Shown: positions 31,827 to 41,658, counted from the first letter of the stretch. The stretch: 64,000 nt of DNA from Trebonia sp963785645 (GCA_963785645.1 CAWAWG010000017.1:1-64000), one strand, 5' to 3'. Made by a program: numbers and translations. Notes: a model not told the origin generated them from the sequence alone.

Positions 31827-32477
31827 TCAGCGGTGGAGGATGAACTCCAGGGTTGCCTGCGCTAGATCCCGAAGTTGCGTTTCACGGTCGAAGCCAGCGG
31901 GATCGGCCGTACCGGGCGGGCGGGTGTTCATGAAGCTGAAGTGATCCGCCCCGGGCACGACTCGCACGTCGACGGGCGCCGCCGCCTGCTTCAGCAGCAC
32001 CGCCTGCTGCACGGGCGTGACGGTATCCAGATCGCCGGCGAACACGAGCATCGGCGCGGTCACCGCGTCCAGGGCACCCGGCGCGGCGAACCAGCCCGTG
32101 GCCGGCGCGTACAGAACGAGCCGACCAACCCGGGGCTCGCGCGGTACGTCGAGCGGAACGCCGTCCCGCCCGTACGGGACGGCCCCGGCCAGGCACAGGG
32201 CCGCCCATCCGCCGATCGAGTGGCCGACCACACTTACAGCGGCCTGCGGTGCCGCCCACTGGCGCAGGGCCTCGACCAGCCCGGCCGGGCGCGTCACCAG
32301 GTCCGCCGCGGGGGCAGTGGGAGCAGCAAGTCGCTCGAAACGGGGTGCGATGACCTGGCATCCGTGGCTGGCCAGGTGCTCCAGCAGCGGCCGGTGGCGC
32401 TCCGGGTCCCCGCCCGCTCCGGCGGCAAACAGCACTACGTGCTCGCCACCAGCAGGTCCCAGGCTCAGCGTCTCCAC
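31827..32477 (-). CDS. Alpha/beta hydrolase (dienelactone-hydrolase-like)
   Basis: 216 residues from the GTG at 32477 (GGAGGA eight bases upstream). It is an alpha/beta hydrolase with oxyanion region 'VVLFAAGAGGDPERHRPLLE', nucleophile elbow 'VVGHSIGGWAALCLAG' (Ser), acid 'LVFAGDLDTVTP' (Asp) and base 'VPGADHFSF' (His). The catalytic triad is complete. No signal peptide is present, so it is cytoplasmic. It is divergent from the HSP90 gene with a 216-bp gap. Substrate is unknown. Confidence 0.85.
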   Translation of the reverse strand: METLSLGPAGGEHVVLFAAGAGGDPERHRPLLEHLASHGCQVIAPRFERLAAPTAPAADLVTRPAGLVEALRQWAAPQAAVSVVGHSIGGWAALCLAGAVPYGRDGVPLDVPREPRVGRLVLYAPATGWFAAPGALDAVTAPMLVFAGDLDTVTPVQQAVLLKQAAAPVDVRVVPGADHFSFMNTRPPGTADPAGFDRETQLRDLAQATLEFILHR

Positions 32478-32693
32478 CTGATTCCTCCAAACCGGCCAAA
32501 GGAGCCGTCGCTGAACCAGATTAATGCGCAAGACGTCCGACCTGCGGGCTATCGCCTCCACGCGGCAGAGCGGGACTCCCCCGCAGACGAGTGCAGGCAC
32601 CGTTCCGTGAGATACCGACGAGGAATTCCTACTGGGCGGCGAGCGCCGCCGAATCGCCCGAAGGGTTCGGGGCAGAACGCTACGATCGTCCGC

Positions 32694-34517
32694 ATGCCGC
32701 ATGAATTTCCTGCCAATGCTTACGCGTTCCAGGTTGACCTGCGGGGGCTGGTTGATCTTCTGTCTCAGCACCTTTACTCAAGCCCCCGGGTGTACATCCG
32801 TGAGTTGCTGCAGAACGCGGTGGACGCGACGACTGCGCGACGGCTCTTGGATCCGTCTGTGACTGGGGCGGTCCGGATTGTCGTCGACGACGGCGGATTG
32901 TCGATCAGCGACTCCGGGGTAGGGCTCACCGAGGCTGACGCGCACCAGTTCCTGGCTACCATCGGGAATTCATCGAAGCGAGACGATCTGGCAGAGGCCC
33001 GGCGGGAGTTTCTCGGGCAGTTCGGTATCGGCCTGCTGGCCTGCTTTACCGTGGCGGACGAGATCCGGGTGGTTAGCCGGTCGGCGCGGGAGTCGGACGC
33101 CGAGACGGTCGAGTGGACGGGCAGCTCCGACGGCAGTTACGGGGTACGGATCCTGAACGGGGGCGACGCACGCGGGGAGCCTGGGACCACGGTGTACCTG
33201 GCGCCGCGGCACGGTGCGGAACGCTGGTTCGCGCCCGATCTGGTCGCCGGGCTTGCCCGGGAGTACGGTGCGCTGCTGCCGTATCAGGTGACGGTTGAGT
33301 CGGCCCAAGGGGTCGTGCGGGTCACCGAGGAGCGACCCGCTTGGGAGCGGCAATATGCCTCAGAGGCGGAGCGACGGGACGCGCTGCTGGCCTATGGGGA
33401 GGAACTGCTCGGGTTCCGGCCGCTGGACGTGATCGAGTTCGCGGTGCCGCTGGTCGGGGTCAAGGGATCCGGTTTCGTGTTGCCGCAGGCCGCGAATCCC
33501 GCGGACGGCAGCAGGCACCGCGTGTACCTGAAGGGAATGCTACTGTCGGACGCGGCCGCCGGGTTGCTGCCAGACTGGGCGTTCTTCGTTCGCTGCGTGA
33601 TTGACGCCGACGGGCTGCGGCCGACCGCCTCGCGAGAGTCGCTGTACAAGGATGAGACACTCGCCATCGTTCGGGATAATCTTGGCGAGCGTATCCGGGA
33701 GTGGCTGACGCGGCTCGCCGGGGAGGACCCGCAGCGGCTGGCCGCGTTCCTCGGCGTGCATTCGCTTGGGGTCAAGGCGCTGGCCCGGCATGACCATGAG
33801 TTGCTGCGGATCATGCTGGATCACCTGCGGTTCGAGACCACCGATGGTCCGGTGACGCTGACCGAGTTCGCCCGAAGTCATCCGACCATGTACCTGGCGC
33901 CGACAGTCGAGGAGTTCCACCAGGTCGCGCCGATCGCGTCCGCGCAGGGCATCGGCGTGGTCAACGGCGGCTACACCTACGACAGCGAACTGGTGTCGCT
34001 GCTCCCCCAGGTTCTGCCGGACGTGACCGTGGCGGGGCTGGACGCCGCGGTGATCGCCGCCGCGCTCGATCCCGTGGCGCCGGACGACGAACTGTTCCTG
34101 GCGCGACTGCTCGCCGTGGCCCGCAAGCGGCTCGACCCGCTGGACTGCGACGTGATCCTGCGGGCCTTCCGGCCGGTGACGGTGCCCGCGCTGTTCCTGG
34201 ACAGCCGGGCGGCACGGGCGGAGCGGACCAGGGCGGAGATCGCAGAGTCAGCCGACGGGTTGTGGGCGGACATCCTCGGGGCGCTGAAATCGACGGCGCC
34301 ACGGGCGCAGCTGGTACTCAATCACCGCAGCCCCTTGCTGCGGCGGCTTGCCGGGATGAGCGATGAGGCGCTGCTTGGGGTCGCCGTGGAGTCGCTGTAC
34401 GGGCAGGCGCTGCTGATGACCCACCGGCCGTTGCGGCCGGTTGACGCGGCGCTGCTCAACCGGGCGTTCGGAGAACTGCTTGACCGAGCCACACGGGAAG
34501 GTGACAGTGAGCGCTGA
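32694..34517 (+). CDS. HSP90-family ATPase protein
   Basis: 607 residues from the ATG at 32694. The GHKL ATPase motifs are N-box 'RVYIRELLQNAVDATTAR' (Glu and Asn present), 'LSISDSGVGLTEADAHQFL' (DxGxG), 'FLGQFGIGLLACF' (G2) and 'EPGTTVYL'. The HtpG-like middle domain carries '..LRPTASRESLYKDE', typical of Hsp90. It is an ATP-dependent cytosolic chaperone-like protein and shorter than E. coli HtpG (~624). It overlaps the TPR gene by 17 bases (GTG at 34501), implying coupled translation and a joint function. Confidence 0.85.
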   Translation: MPHEFPANAYAFQVDLRGLVDLLSQHLYSSPRVYIRELLQNAVDATTARRLLDPSVTGAVRIVVDDGGLSISDSGVGLTEADAHQFLATIGNSSKRDDLAEARREFLGQFGIGLLACFTVADEIRVVSRSARESDAETVEWTGSSDGSYGVRILNGGDARGEPGTTVYLAPRHGAERWFAPDLVAGLAREYGALLPYQVTVESAQGVVRVTEERPAWERQYASEAERRDALLAYGEELLGFRPLDVIEFAVPLVGVKGSGFVLPQAANPADGSRHRVYLKGMLLSDAAAGLLPDWAFFVRCVIDADGLRPTASRESLYKDETLAIVRDNLGERIREWLTRLAGEDPQRLAAFLGVHSLGVKALARHDHELLRIMLDHLRFETTDGPVTLTEFARSHPTMYLAPTVEEFHQVAPIASAQGIGVVNGGYTYDSELVSLLPQVLPDVTVAGLDAAVIAAALDPVAPDDELFLARLLAVARKRLDPLDCDVILRAFRPVTVPALFLDSRAARAERTRAEIAESADGLWADILGALKSTAPRAQLVLNHRSPLLRRLAGMSDEALLGVAVESLYGQALLMTHRPLRPVDAALLNRAFGELLDRATREGDSER

Positions 34518-37161
34518 GGAAATTCGTGCGGAGGCCGAGGCCGCCTACGCCCTGCCAGAGGGGCACGCGAAGGCGCAGCGATTCGAGGCGCTGGCGTCGC
34601 GGGCCAAGGAGGCCGGCGATCCGGGGCTCGAAGCTCAGGTGCTGATCGCGCTCAGCCGCGCGCACGAATACGGGGCGGAGCAGGACAAGCTGCCCGTCGT
34701 CTTCGGTCGGCTGCTGCAACTGCTTGACCAGTTTCCTGATGCGGTCGGGTCGCTGTCGCACCAGATCTACTGGCAGCTCAAGTGGATGACCACGGGGCTC
34801 CTCGGCAACCCGGACGTGCCACTGGCCGTCGGGTACCACTGGCTTGACGAGCTTGACATGCGGTACCGGCAGCGTGGCTATAGCTTGCGCCCGGTGCATG
34901 CGCAGCGGGCCTTGCTCGCGCTCGGCATCGGCGATTTCCCGGCGGCGTCGGCGCAGATGGAGGCGTCGATCGCGGCGGCGCGGGACCAGATGTCGGACTG
35001 CCAGGCGTGCGAGCAGAACGACTGGGGCCGGTGGCGGGCCGCGCTGGGCGACGACGAGGGGGCGCTGTCGCACTGGAGGCTGGTGCTTGACGGGACCGTC
35101 GCTTGCACGGAAGAGCCGCACCGGGTGCTCGGCCACGCCTTGCTGCCGCTGCTGCGGACCGGGCGGCTGGATGAGGCCCGCGGCGCCTTTCTGCGCGGTT
35201 ACTCGCTGGCCAGGCAAAACATCAACTTGCTGGCAGCGGTCGGGCAGTGTATCGAGTTCTGCGCGCTGACCGGGAACGAGGCGCGCGGTCTGGAGATACT
35301 CGCCGAGCACCAGGGGTGGCTGGCAGACCGTCAGGTGACCGCTCGGCAGCGACTCGATTTCATCGGCGGGGTGACGGTGCTGCTGCGGCGGCTGACCGAG
35401 CTCGGGCACGGCTCGCTGCCGGTCGGCGCATCTGGGGCGTCCGGGGCGCAGACCGTCGCGTCCCGTGCTGCGGCGCTGGAGGAGGAGATCCGCGGCATCT
35501 GCGGACGGTATGACGCGCGGAACGGGAACAGTGCCGTCAGCGACCTGGTCGCGGCGCGCCTGGGTCGCGAGCCGCTCGTGGCGCAGTTGCCGCTTGGGCT
35601 GCCGTCGAAGCTTCCGGCTGCGCCGGTGGTGTCCACGGTACCCGCGGCCGCGTCCCGCGCCGGTCTCGATGAGCTGATCGCGCGGGCACGCAAGCTTGCC
35701 GAACTGCGTCACCCCGGGACCGGCGAGGCATGGGCGCGTGTCGCGGCGATATCGGCGGCCGGCCAGATCCTGCCCGCCGACGTCGCCGCGCAGGTGGCAC
35801 GCGCGAGCGCGGGAAAGCTAGTGCAGAGCGACCCGGCGGCCGCGCACACGGCACTGCTGGAGGTCGCCGGGCGGTTCGCCGAGCTCGGTGACCTGGACAA
35901 GGAGCTTGAGGCGCGCGCGAGTGCCGCCCATGCGCTGCATCTGGCTGGAGATGCCGACGGGGATGCCGGCGACAACACCAACGAGAACCGGGCCGAGAGC
36001 CGCGCGGCGCTCGACGCCGTACGCGAAGAGGCGGTGGCCGCGTTCGCGGCAGGGAAGCTGACGCCGCGCTATTACCTGAACGTTCTCATGATCGACCAGA
36101 TCATCGCGGGTTATGTCCTGGAGACCGCGGCCGAACGCCCGGCGGCCGACATCGAGGCCTTCCGGGCCAGGCTTGAGTCCGTGCTGGCCCTCGCGGAACG
36201 GCACGGCCAGACGTATCACGTGGGCCAGTGCCATGAGCTGCGGGCGCAGGTCGGCCACTGGGAACGCGACCATAACGCGATCGTGCGGCACCTTACCGCG
36301 GCGCGCGAATCCTTCCTGGCCGCCGACATGCCATGGTTGGCAGTCCAGGCAGAGGCGAACCTCGGCGAGCTCGCGCTACAGGCTGGAGATCCGCAGCAGG
36401 CCGAGTCGTACGCGCGCGACGCGCTGGCCCACGGGATCAATCTGCCTGCCAGTCGGGCGGCTATGCTCGCGTCATTGCGCGCCATGGCGCTCAGCCAGCT
36501 CCCGGACCGGGCCACGGAGTTCGCCGACGCGTCGCTCACGGCGGCGGCCCGCTGGGAGGGCATCTCCGAGCCGGACACGTTGCACAACACGTTCAACGCG
36601 GCTCGTGCCTACGCCAGCCTGGGCCGGCACGCTGAGGCGGCCGCGCTGTTCGCGGAGGCGATGCCGAAGGTGGACGTGCCCTACAACCAGACGGGGATCG
36701 CGCAGACCAGAGACCTGTACGGGCGGTCGTTGCGTGCCGTTGGGCGGCACCGGGACGCAGCCGAGCAGTTCCTTAAGGCGGCGCGGCTGATCGCCGACGA
36801 TCCGGCTAACGCCTCGGCGCATGCCTTCGTGGCCGCCGATGCGGCACAGGAACTGCAGGCTTCCGGGCAGCTGGGGGCGGCGGTGGCGGCGTTCGAGCGG
36901 GCGGCGGAACTCTTCGGCGGCCTTGGGAATACCCTGGCGCGGGTGCGGTGCCTTCGGTCAGCCGCATGGGTCCGGTTCCGGATGGGCGGCGATGAGAGGC
37001 CAGGCGGAATAGCCACCATGCGTTCGGTGCTCTCCTCGCTCGAATCGCTTCTTCAGGAGGACTCGGCGCAGGAGGAGCTGGTGAGCGAGCGTGACAACAC
37101 GGCCGAGCAGCTCGAGAGGATGTTGAAGATCTCCGCTGAGGAAGGAACGGCCGTCGATTAA
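34501..37161 (+). CDS. Tetratricopeptide-repeat protein
   Basis: 886 residues from the GTG at 34501, inside the end of the HSP90 gene. The protein is an all-helical solenoid with repeated TPR-like units, e.g. 'RLLQLLDQFPDAVGSLSHQI', 'NEARGLEILAEHQGWLADRQ', 'GDPQQAESYARDALAHGINL' and 'GRHRDAAEQFLKAARLIADD'. A flexible Ala/Pro-rich linker lies near residue 380. No catalytic domain, signal peptide or membrane segment is visible. TPRs are classical Hsp90 docking modules. The tight overlap suggests this is the dedicated partner or client-recruiter of the upstream HSP90-like protein (inference). Confidence 0.8.
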   Translation: MTVSAEEIRAEAEAAYALPEGHAKAQRFEALASRAKEAGDPGLEAQVLIALSRAHEYGAEQDKLPVVFGRLLQLLDQFPDAVGSLSHQIYWQLKWMTTGLLGNPDVPLAVGYHWLDELDMRYRQRGYSLRPVHAQRALLALGIGDFPAASAQMEASIAAARDQMSDCQACEQNDWGRWRAALGDDEGALSHWRLVLDGTVACTEEPHRVLGHALLPLLRTGRLDEARGAFLRGYSLARQNINLLAAVGQCIEFCALTGNEARGLEILAEHQGWLADRQVTARQRLDFIGGVTVLLRRLTELGHGSLPVGASGASGAQTVASRAAALEEEIRGICGRYDARNGNSAVSDLVAARLGREPLVAQLPLGLPSKLPAAPVVSTVPAAASRAGLDELIARARKLAELRHPGTGEAWARVAAISAAGQILPADVAAQVARASAGKLVQSDPAAAHTALLEVAGRFAELGDLDKELEARASAAHALHLAGDADGDAGDNTNENRAESRAALDAVREEAVAAFAAGKLTPRYYLNVLMIDQIIAGYVLETAAERPAADIEAFRARLESVLALAERHGQTYHVGQCHELRAQVGHWERDHNAIVRHLTAARESFLAADMPWLAVQAEANLGELALQAGDPQQAESYARDALAHGINLPASRAAMLASLRAMALSQLPDRATEFADASLTAAARWEGISEPDTLHNTFNAARAYASLGRHAEAAALFAEAMPKVDVPYNQTGIAQTRDLYGRSLRAVGRHRDAAEQFLKAARLIADDPANASAHAFVAADAAQELQASGQLGAAVAAFERAAELFGGLGNTLARVRCLRSAAWVRFRMGGDERPGGIATMRSVLSSLESLLQEDSAQEELVSERDNTAEQLERMLKISAEEGTAVD

Positions 37162-37257
37162 GGCGGCCAGTTCGGCATGGGGCTGAAGGACGCGCTCGCC
37201 GTTGGAAGGGCAACCGTGTCAGGCTGATTAGCCGTAGGAGCAAACGAGGGAGGGATC

Positions 37258-37737
37258 ATGAGCTATCCCCCGCCGCTGTACCCCGGAGACCGTGGCGAGC
37301 TCACCGCGACGTACCGGCGGTCCGGGCAGGCACCGGAAGTGCAGCGGGCAACTGGGACGAATGTCCATTACCTGGCGACGGGCGCCTCAACCGCAGGGCA
37401 GTTCGGGCTGTACCGCTGGGAGATGGGCGCCGGCCCAGGCGGCCCGGACCCTCATTTCCACCGCACAATCTCGGAGTCGTTCTACATCCTCGAGGGCAGC
37501 GTGGCCATTTTCGACGGCACCAACTGGATCGATACCGAGCCCGGCGACTGGATCCACGTGCCGGCCGGCGGGATTCACGGCTTTAAAAACACCTCCGGCA
37601 CACCAGCCAAGATGCTCCTGCACTTTTGTCCGGGCGCGCCGCGAGAGGAGTACTTCGAGCGGGTCCCGGACATGCGGGACGCGACGGAGGAGGAGCGGGC
37701 CGCTTTCTTCCTGAAGCACGACACGTTCTGGGTATGA
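37258..37737 (+). CDS. Cupin-domain protein
   Basis: 159 residues from the ATG at 37258 (GAGGGAGGG directly upstream). It is a single cupin barrel: motif 1 'PDPHFHRTISESFYILEG' (HxH...E...G, metal ligands) and motif 2 'PGDWIHVPAGGIHGFKN'. It is a small cytoplasmic metal-binding protein of unknown substrate. It lies 96 bp downstream of the TPR gene in the same direction and may be a separate unit. Confidence 0.85.
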   Translation: MSYPPPLYPGDRGELTATYRRSGQAPEVQRATGTNVHYLATGASTAGQFGLYRWEMGAGPGGPDPHFHRTISESFYILEGSVAIFDGTNWIDTEPGDWIHVPAGGIHGFKNTSGTPAKMLLHFCPGAPREEYFERVPDMRDATEEERAAFFLKHDTFWV

Positions 37738-37880
37738 GCCTTCGGACGTGTCGTAGCGTCCCTGGACGGCCAGCAGAGACCGGATCGGCGGCGTCATTCC
37801 GCATGGTCATTTGCGGTGGGGGCAACGCACGGAACCGTTTGGGATGATCGATAGCGCCTCGCGTTCTACGATTACATGCC

Positions 37881-38954
37881 ATGCCGGCGAACCGGATGAA
37901 CCGTGACGAGTTTTATGCCGCGATGGCCGCGCACGACGACGCGCGCCTCCGCAAGGTCTTGTGGACCCTCTACTGGCGCGGAACCGCGCAGCTCCGCGAG
38001 CGCATCGAGGACGAACTGCGCCCGCCGGACCGGCCGAAGGTCAGCCCGAAGAAGGAACCGCCCGACCCGGACGCGGTCCTTGACAGGGTCACGAAGTTCG
38101 TTGAACTGGCCGAGGCCGGCGCCTACATGGCCGGAGACCGCCGGGTGCACCATACCGAGCGGTCGAAATGGCGGCACACGTTCCGCGGGCTGGTCGCCGA
38201 CGCACTGGCGGCGCTCGGGGCCGACGACCCCGCGCCCGCGCAGCGGGCCGTCGGGAAAATGGTGGACCTGGCCAGCGGTATGCGCAGCTATGACTACTTC
38301 CACTCCGACGACCCGGTGGAGGCCGCGAAGTTCGTCGTATCCGACGCTGTCGCCGTGCTGTGGGAGTCGGTACTTCGCCACGACGGCCCCGCAGCTTTCG
38401 TCAGCCGGGTGCCAGAGCAGCTCATCCGCTGGGAGTCGCGCTACGGGTGGACCCGCCGCGGTTACGGTCAGGTCGCTGAGCAGGAGACAGCCCTGGCCGT
38501 TCCGCTTGCCCGGCTGCTCGCCACGCCGGATATGTGGCGGACGTTCACCGGGTCTTACCTGGAGACACTGGACGCGGCCGGGCGCGCGGACCCGAAACGG
38601 CCCCGCACGTCGTACGGAAGCTTCGACAAGACCCGGCACCGGCGCGGTGAGCGCACCGGTGATCTCGCCGCCTGGCATGAGATGCTCCTCGAGCGGTTCA
38701 CCGGAACACCCGAAGACGACCTGCTGGACCGGCTCGCCGCCAGCCCGGCGCTTGCCGGGCCGGAGCTCGCCTTCCTGCGCGCGAAGATCGCGGCATCCCG
38801 CGGTGACGTCACCCAGGCCGCAGCGCTCGTCAGCGAGTCCCTGAAGGAGCTGCCCGGCCGCACTGAGTACCAGGACTTCGCCGTGAAAGTCGGCGCGAAG
38901 CTGCCGCCTCGCGCTCGTGAGATGGTGGCCGAACGTGCCCGAATACTCCGTTAG
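37881..38954 (+). CDS. Conserved hypothetical protein, helical
   Basis: 357 residues from the ATG at 37881. The sequence is highly charged and helical, with 'RMNRDEFYAAMAAHDDARLR', 'VLWTLYWRGTAQLRERIEDE', 'VTKFVELAEAGAYMAGDRRV' and a C-terminal TPR-like 'ASRGDVTQAAALVSESLKEL'. I recall it only as a conserved actinobacterial hypothetical; no catalytic motif is visible. It is a standalone gene. Confidence 0.7.
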   Translation: MPANRMNRDEFYAAMAAHDDARLRKVLWTLYWRGTAQLRERIEDELRPPDRPKVSPKKEPPDPDAVLDRVTKFVELAEAGAYMAGDRRVHHTERSKWRHTFRGLVADALAALGADDPAPAQRAVGKMVDLASGMRSYDYFHSDDPVEAAKFVVSDAVAVLWESVLRHDGPAAFVSRVPEQLIRWESRYGWTRRGYGQVAEQETALAVPLARLLATPDMWRTFTGSYLETLDAAGRADPKRPRTSYGSFDKTRHRRGERTGDLAAWHEMLLERFTGTPEDDLLDRLAASPALAGPELAFLRAKIAASRGDVTQAAALVSESLKELPGRTEYQDFAVKVGAKLPPRAREMVAERARILR

Positions 38955-39068
38955 CAGGGAAGGCTGACGGCGGAGCTGAGTGCTCGGCGAACGTGCTCCG
39001 TGGTCTCCGGCTGGCCAATGTCAGCAACGGAATGGTTCCGGACCCTCGTAATCATCTGTAAGACTAGT

Positions 39069-39453
39069 TCTGCCTGCCGGATCGCTGCTGGACTTCACCA
39101 AGCCGACAGCGGTCACGCTGCTCTCCCTCCTGCACGCGGTACCGGACTCCGACGACCCGCACGCGATCGTGGCCAGGCTGCTTGACGCCGTGCCTTCCGG
39201 TAGTTACCTCGTCGTGTCGCACTGGGCGGCGGACCTCCTCGGCAGGGAAACCAGGGACAGCCTGCAGGACATCGGAAGCCGGATGGTCCAGCAGTCGCTC
39301 GCGCTCCGCAGCCGCGAGCAGGTGGCACAGTTCTTCGCAGGCACGGACCTGGTAGAACCCGGTCTCGTACGGGTGGAGGAATGGCGCCCGGAGCCCGGTA
39401 CGAACGACGCGGGCAGATCCTCCCTTTGGTGCGCGGTGGGCTGCAAGCGGTGA
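39069..39453 (+). pseudogene. DUF574-type SAM methyltransferase, C-terminal fragment
   Basis: The frame reads 'SLLDFTKPTAVTLLSLLHAV', 'PDSDDPHAIVARLLDAVPSG', 'SYLVVSHW' and later '..RSREQVAQFFAGTDLVEPG', the C-terminal half of the ~270-residue actinobacterial SAM-methyltransferase family (DUF574). The SAM-binding N-terminal half is missing and no proper start exists (a GTG at 39169 is fortuitous). Confidence 0.65.
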
Positions 39454-39627
39454 GGTGAAGAGGAAGCCGAACCCGGCCACACCGCCACGCGGATCCTGGA
39501 GCGGCACAGACCCGACAGGGAGCATCCCCTGGGAAAGGCGGCGGGCGCCGGGCACGCAGCCGTGCCGCGCAGTCGGCGGCGAGGTCAGCGCCTTCGCCGA
39601 CAGCAGGCTCGTCACGCGAGGTACGGC

Positions 39628-40122
39628 TCAATGAGCAGCAGGACTGACAGCTGGCACCTCCATCTCTGTCAGCGGGCGGGAGTCAGTGAAGTCGAGGACG
39701 ACCCGCATGTCCGCGATGCGGGCGGCTCCGTCCTCTATCCGGACGGTGCCCAGGCAAAGGCCGGAAGCAGCATTCACTACCCTGCCGCCGGCTACGACGG
39801 TCACGAAGAGGTAGGAGCGGTAGTCCGCTTCCTCGGTCCCGCCGACCTCCCCTGCACGGACGGCGGTCAGGTGGACATCCGTCGAGTTATGCCTGAGCGG
39901 GAACGGACTCAGACGCCGGTGGGCCTTGTTCCATGCCAGTATCTCGTCCCGGCCCTGGATGTCGGCTCGAAGGAAATCCTCTACGGGACTCCTGCCGGAG
40001 TCGCTCCGGCAGGAGAAGCGGGCGTCACCGGTGAAACAGGCCTCCCAGCTCTCGAAGTTCGCCTGGTCATAGTTGAACCACCAGCTAGCAAGCACGTTCT
40101 GAACTGTCGGCAGATCGACCAT
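39628..40122 (-). CDS. SnoaL-like (NTF2-fold) protein
   Basis: 164 residues with the NTF2-like fold: '..VLASWWFNYDQANFESWEAC', 'FTGDARFSCRSDSG', '..HNSTDVHLTAVRAG' and 'ADMRVVLDFTDSRPL'. Such proteins act as small isomerases, hydratases or cyclases or as ring-hydroxylase beta-like subunits. It is the last gene of the leftward catabolic operon, 24 bp after the SDR. A role in handling a cyclic or enol intermediate is inferred from context. Confidence 0.75.
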   Translation of the reverse strand: MVDLPTVQNVLASWWFNYDQANFESWEACFTGDARFSCRSDSGRSPVEDFLRADIQGRDEILAWNKAHRRLSPFPLRHNSTDVHLTAVRAGEVGGTEEADYRSYLFVTVVAGGRVVNAASGLCLGTVRIEDGAARIADMRVVLDFTDSRPLTEMEVPAVSPAAH

Positions 40123-40146
40123 GCGGGGCTCCTTTGCATCCAGGTC

Positions 40147-41007
40147 TCAGGGTTCGGGCTGGGGCGGTGCACCCAAGGGTGCTCGTCGGTCGCGCAGCTG
40201 GTCACCGCGCGCGGCCATGGAGGCCAGTACCATCTCCGGCTGGGTGACGATGTAGAACTCGCCAGCCGCAGCCTGCTGGAATATCGTCTCTGCGGCCTCA
40301 AGCGGGCTGATGCCCTGCTGCCTTATCGCCATCATGGCGCCACGCTGCCCTTCGGCCGCGTCCGCATCGCCGCCGACAACTGAGCGGGCTGACTGGAAGA
40401 TGTCGGAGACAACGACACCGGGAAGCACTGCCGCCACCCGCACGTTACCTCTCACCGCCTTTACCTCGAGGTAAAGGCACTCAGTGACGGACAGCACGGC
40501 GTGCTTGCTCATGATGTACGGCGCCTGCAGGGCCACGGCCCCGAAGGCGCCCACCGACGACATGTTCAGCACGAACGAGGACGGGCCGTCGGCAGCCAGC
40601 ATGGGGGGCAGGAAGGACCGGATGCCGTGGAAAACGCCGTTGATGTTGATCTCGACCACCCGGTTCCAGTTCTCTACCGGGGTGTCCCACAGGTAGCCGA
40701 ACTGCTCCACCCCGGCGTTGTTGACCAGGAGGCGGACAGTCCCGAACTCGTTGTAAACCCGCCTGGCCAGGTCGTCGACCGATGCCGGGTCGCGCACGTC
40801 GGTCGGCACGGCCAGGGTGCGTGCCCCCTCCGCTGCGAGTTCCTCGCTCAGCTTGTCAATGGCCTGAGCGTTGATATCAGCCAGCACCACGGTCATCTTC
40901 AGCACGGTGGCCGCGTAACGGGCCAGGCCGGCACCGATGCCGGCGCCAGCTCCGGTGATCACCGCGACCCCGTCGGCGAAGGCTTCCATTTCCTTGTCAG
41001 TCGCCAT
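40147..41007 (-). CDS. Short-chain dehydrogenase/reductase
   Basis: 286 residues. It is a classical SDR with NAD(P)-binding 'VAVITGAGAGIGAGLARYAA', Asp for NAD preference in 'VVLADINAQAIDKL', 'VRLLVNNAGVEQFG', catalytic Ser in 'VLNMSSVGAFG' and 'YIMSKHAVLSV' (Y-x3-K). It catalyses reversible oxidation of an alcohol to a ketone or aldehyde. It lies nine bases after the VOC-like gene and is part of the leftward operon with amidohydrolase and SnoaL-like genes. In the pathway it could make the ketone used by the Baeyer-Villiger enzyme (inference). Confidence 0.88.
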   Translation of the reverse strand: MATDKEMEAFADGVAVITGAGAGIGAGLARYAATVLKMTVVLADINAQAIDKLSEELAAEGARTLAVPTDVRDPASVDDLARRVYNEFGTVRLLVNNAGVEQFGYLWDTPVENWNRVVEININGVFHGIRSFLPPMLAADGPSSFVLNMSSVGAFGAVALQAPYIMSKHAVLSVTECLYLEVKAVRGNVRVAAVLPGVVVSDIFQSARSVVGGDADAAEGQRGAMMAIRQQGISPLEAAETIFQQAAAGEFYIVTQPEMVLASMAARGDQLRDRRAPLGAPPQPEP

Positions 41008-41016
41008 GGCCCCTCC

Positions 41017-41658
41017 TTATCCGAAGCTGGGAACCCGCTCGAAGAAGCGGGGGAATGCGTAGTCGAGCTCGATTGTGCCGCCCGAAGTGAGGTTCCCGAA
41101 CAGGTCGGTCCGTACGAAACACTGCACCAGGTGATCAGTGAAGGCGGGCTTCTCGTCGCCGCGGAAGGCCGGGGAGGCGGCCATGCGGGCGTCCTCCTCT
41201 GCGTCGAGACCGGGCCGGGCTCTGAACTTGCGGACCTGAACACGACCGGCAAGCGGACCATCGGGCGCGGCATGCGCCTCGATGGCCTGGAGGCTGTCCT
41301 CCAGCGCCTCCATGGTGTGAAAGCGGATTCCGAAGTGGGGGCGGACTTCCGGCACCTCGGATATGTCCCGCCAGGACTCGGCCATGCCCAGCTGTGCCAG
41401 GCTCTTTTCCAGCGCATCCTCCGCGCGGAGCTGCTCGTCCTGCATCCTGGCGAGGTAGACCAGGTTGTCGCTGTGCGTGGCCCGCGGCCCGTCGAGCAGG
41501 GCGCTGCAGAAACCGTCCCGGCCCGGGGCGTATCCGTTGTCGACCAGCTCGCAACCGATGTCAGTCAGCAGGACGCGGGCCGCCTCCTCAGAGCCGGGGC
41601 GGTAGTACAGGGCCAGGTGGCCCAAGGAGCGGACGGGCATGGACTCGGTCGTTGTCAT
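41017..41658 (-). CDS. Putative vicinal-oxygen-chelate (glyoxalase-like) protein
   Basis: 213 residues with 'RSLGHLALYYRPGSEEAARV' then 'LLTDIGCELVDNG', the beta-alpha-beta start of VOC folds, and 'VPEVRPHFGIRFHTMEALED' as a second module. Metal-ligand His/Glu positions are plausible but not certain. Its ATG overlaps the stop of the amidohydrolase gene by four bases (tight coupling). It may be a dioxygenase, isomerase or non-catalytic partner. Confidence 0.5.
   Translation of the reverse strand: MTTTESMPVRSLGHLALYYRPGSEEAARVLLTDIGCELVDNGYAPGRDGFCSALLDGPRATHSDNLVYLARMQDEQLRAEDALEKSLAQLGMAESWRDISEVPEVRPHFGIRFHTMEALEDSLQAIEAHAAPDGPLAGRVQVRKFRARPGLDAEEDARMAASPAFRGDEKPAFTDHLVQCFVRTDLFGNLTSGGTIELDYAFPRFFERVPSFG

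Noticed and set aside
31875..32690. Long in-frame extension upstream of the HSP90 gene
   Set aside because: The frame is open but antisense to the alpha/beta hydrolase gene, whose motifs and GTG start are clear. HSP90 similarity begins at the ATG at 32694.
32694..34517. HSP90-like gene as a phage-defence GHKL sensor
   Set aside because: Motifs match genuine HtpG-type Hsp90 including the middle-domain catalytic loop; a chaperone role with the coupled TPR protein is the simpler reading.
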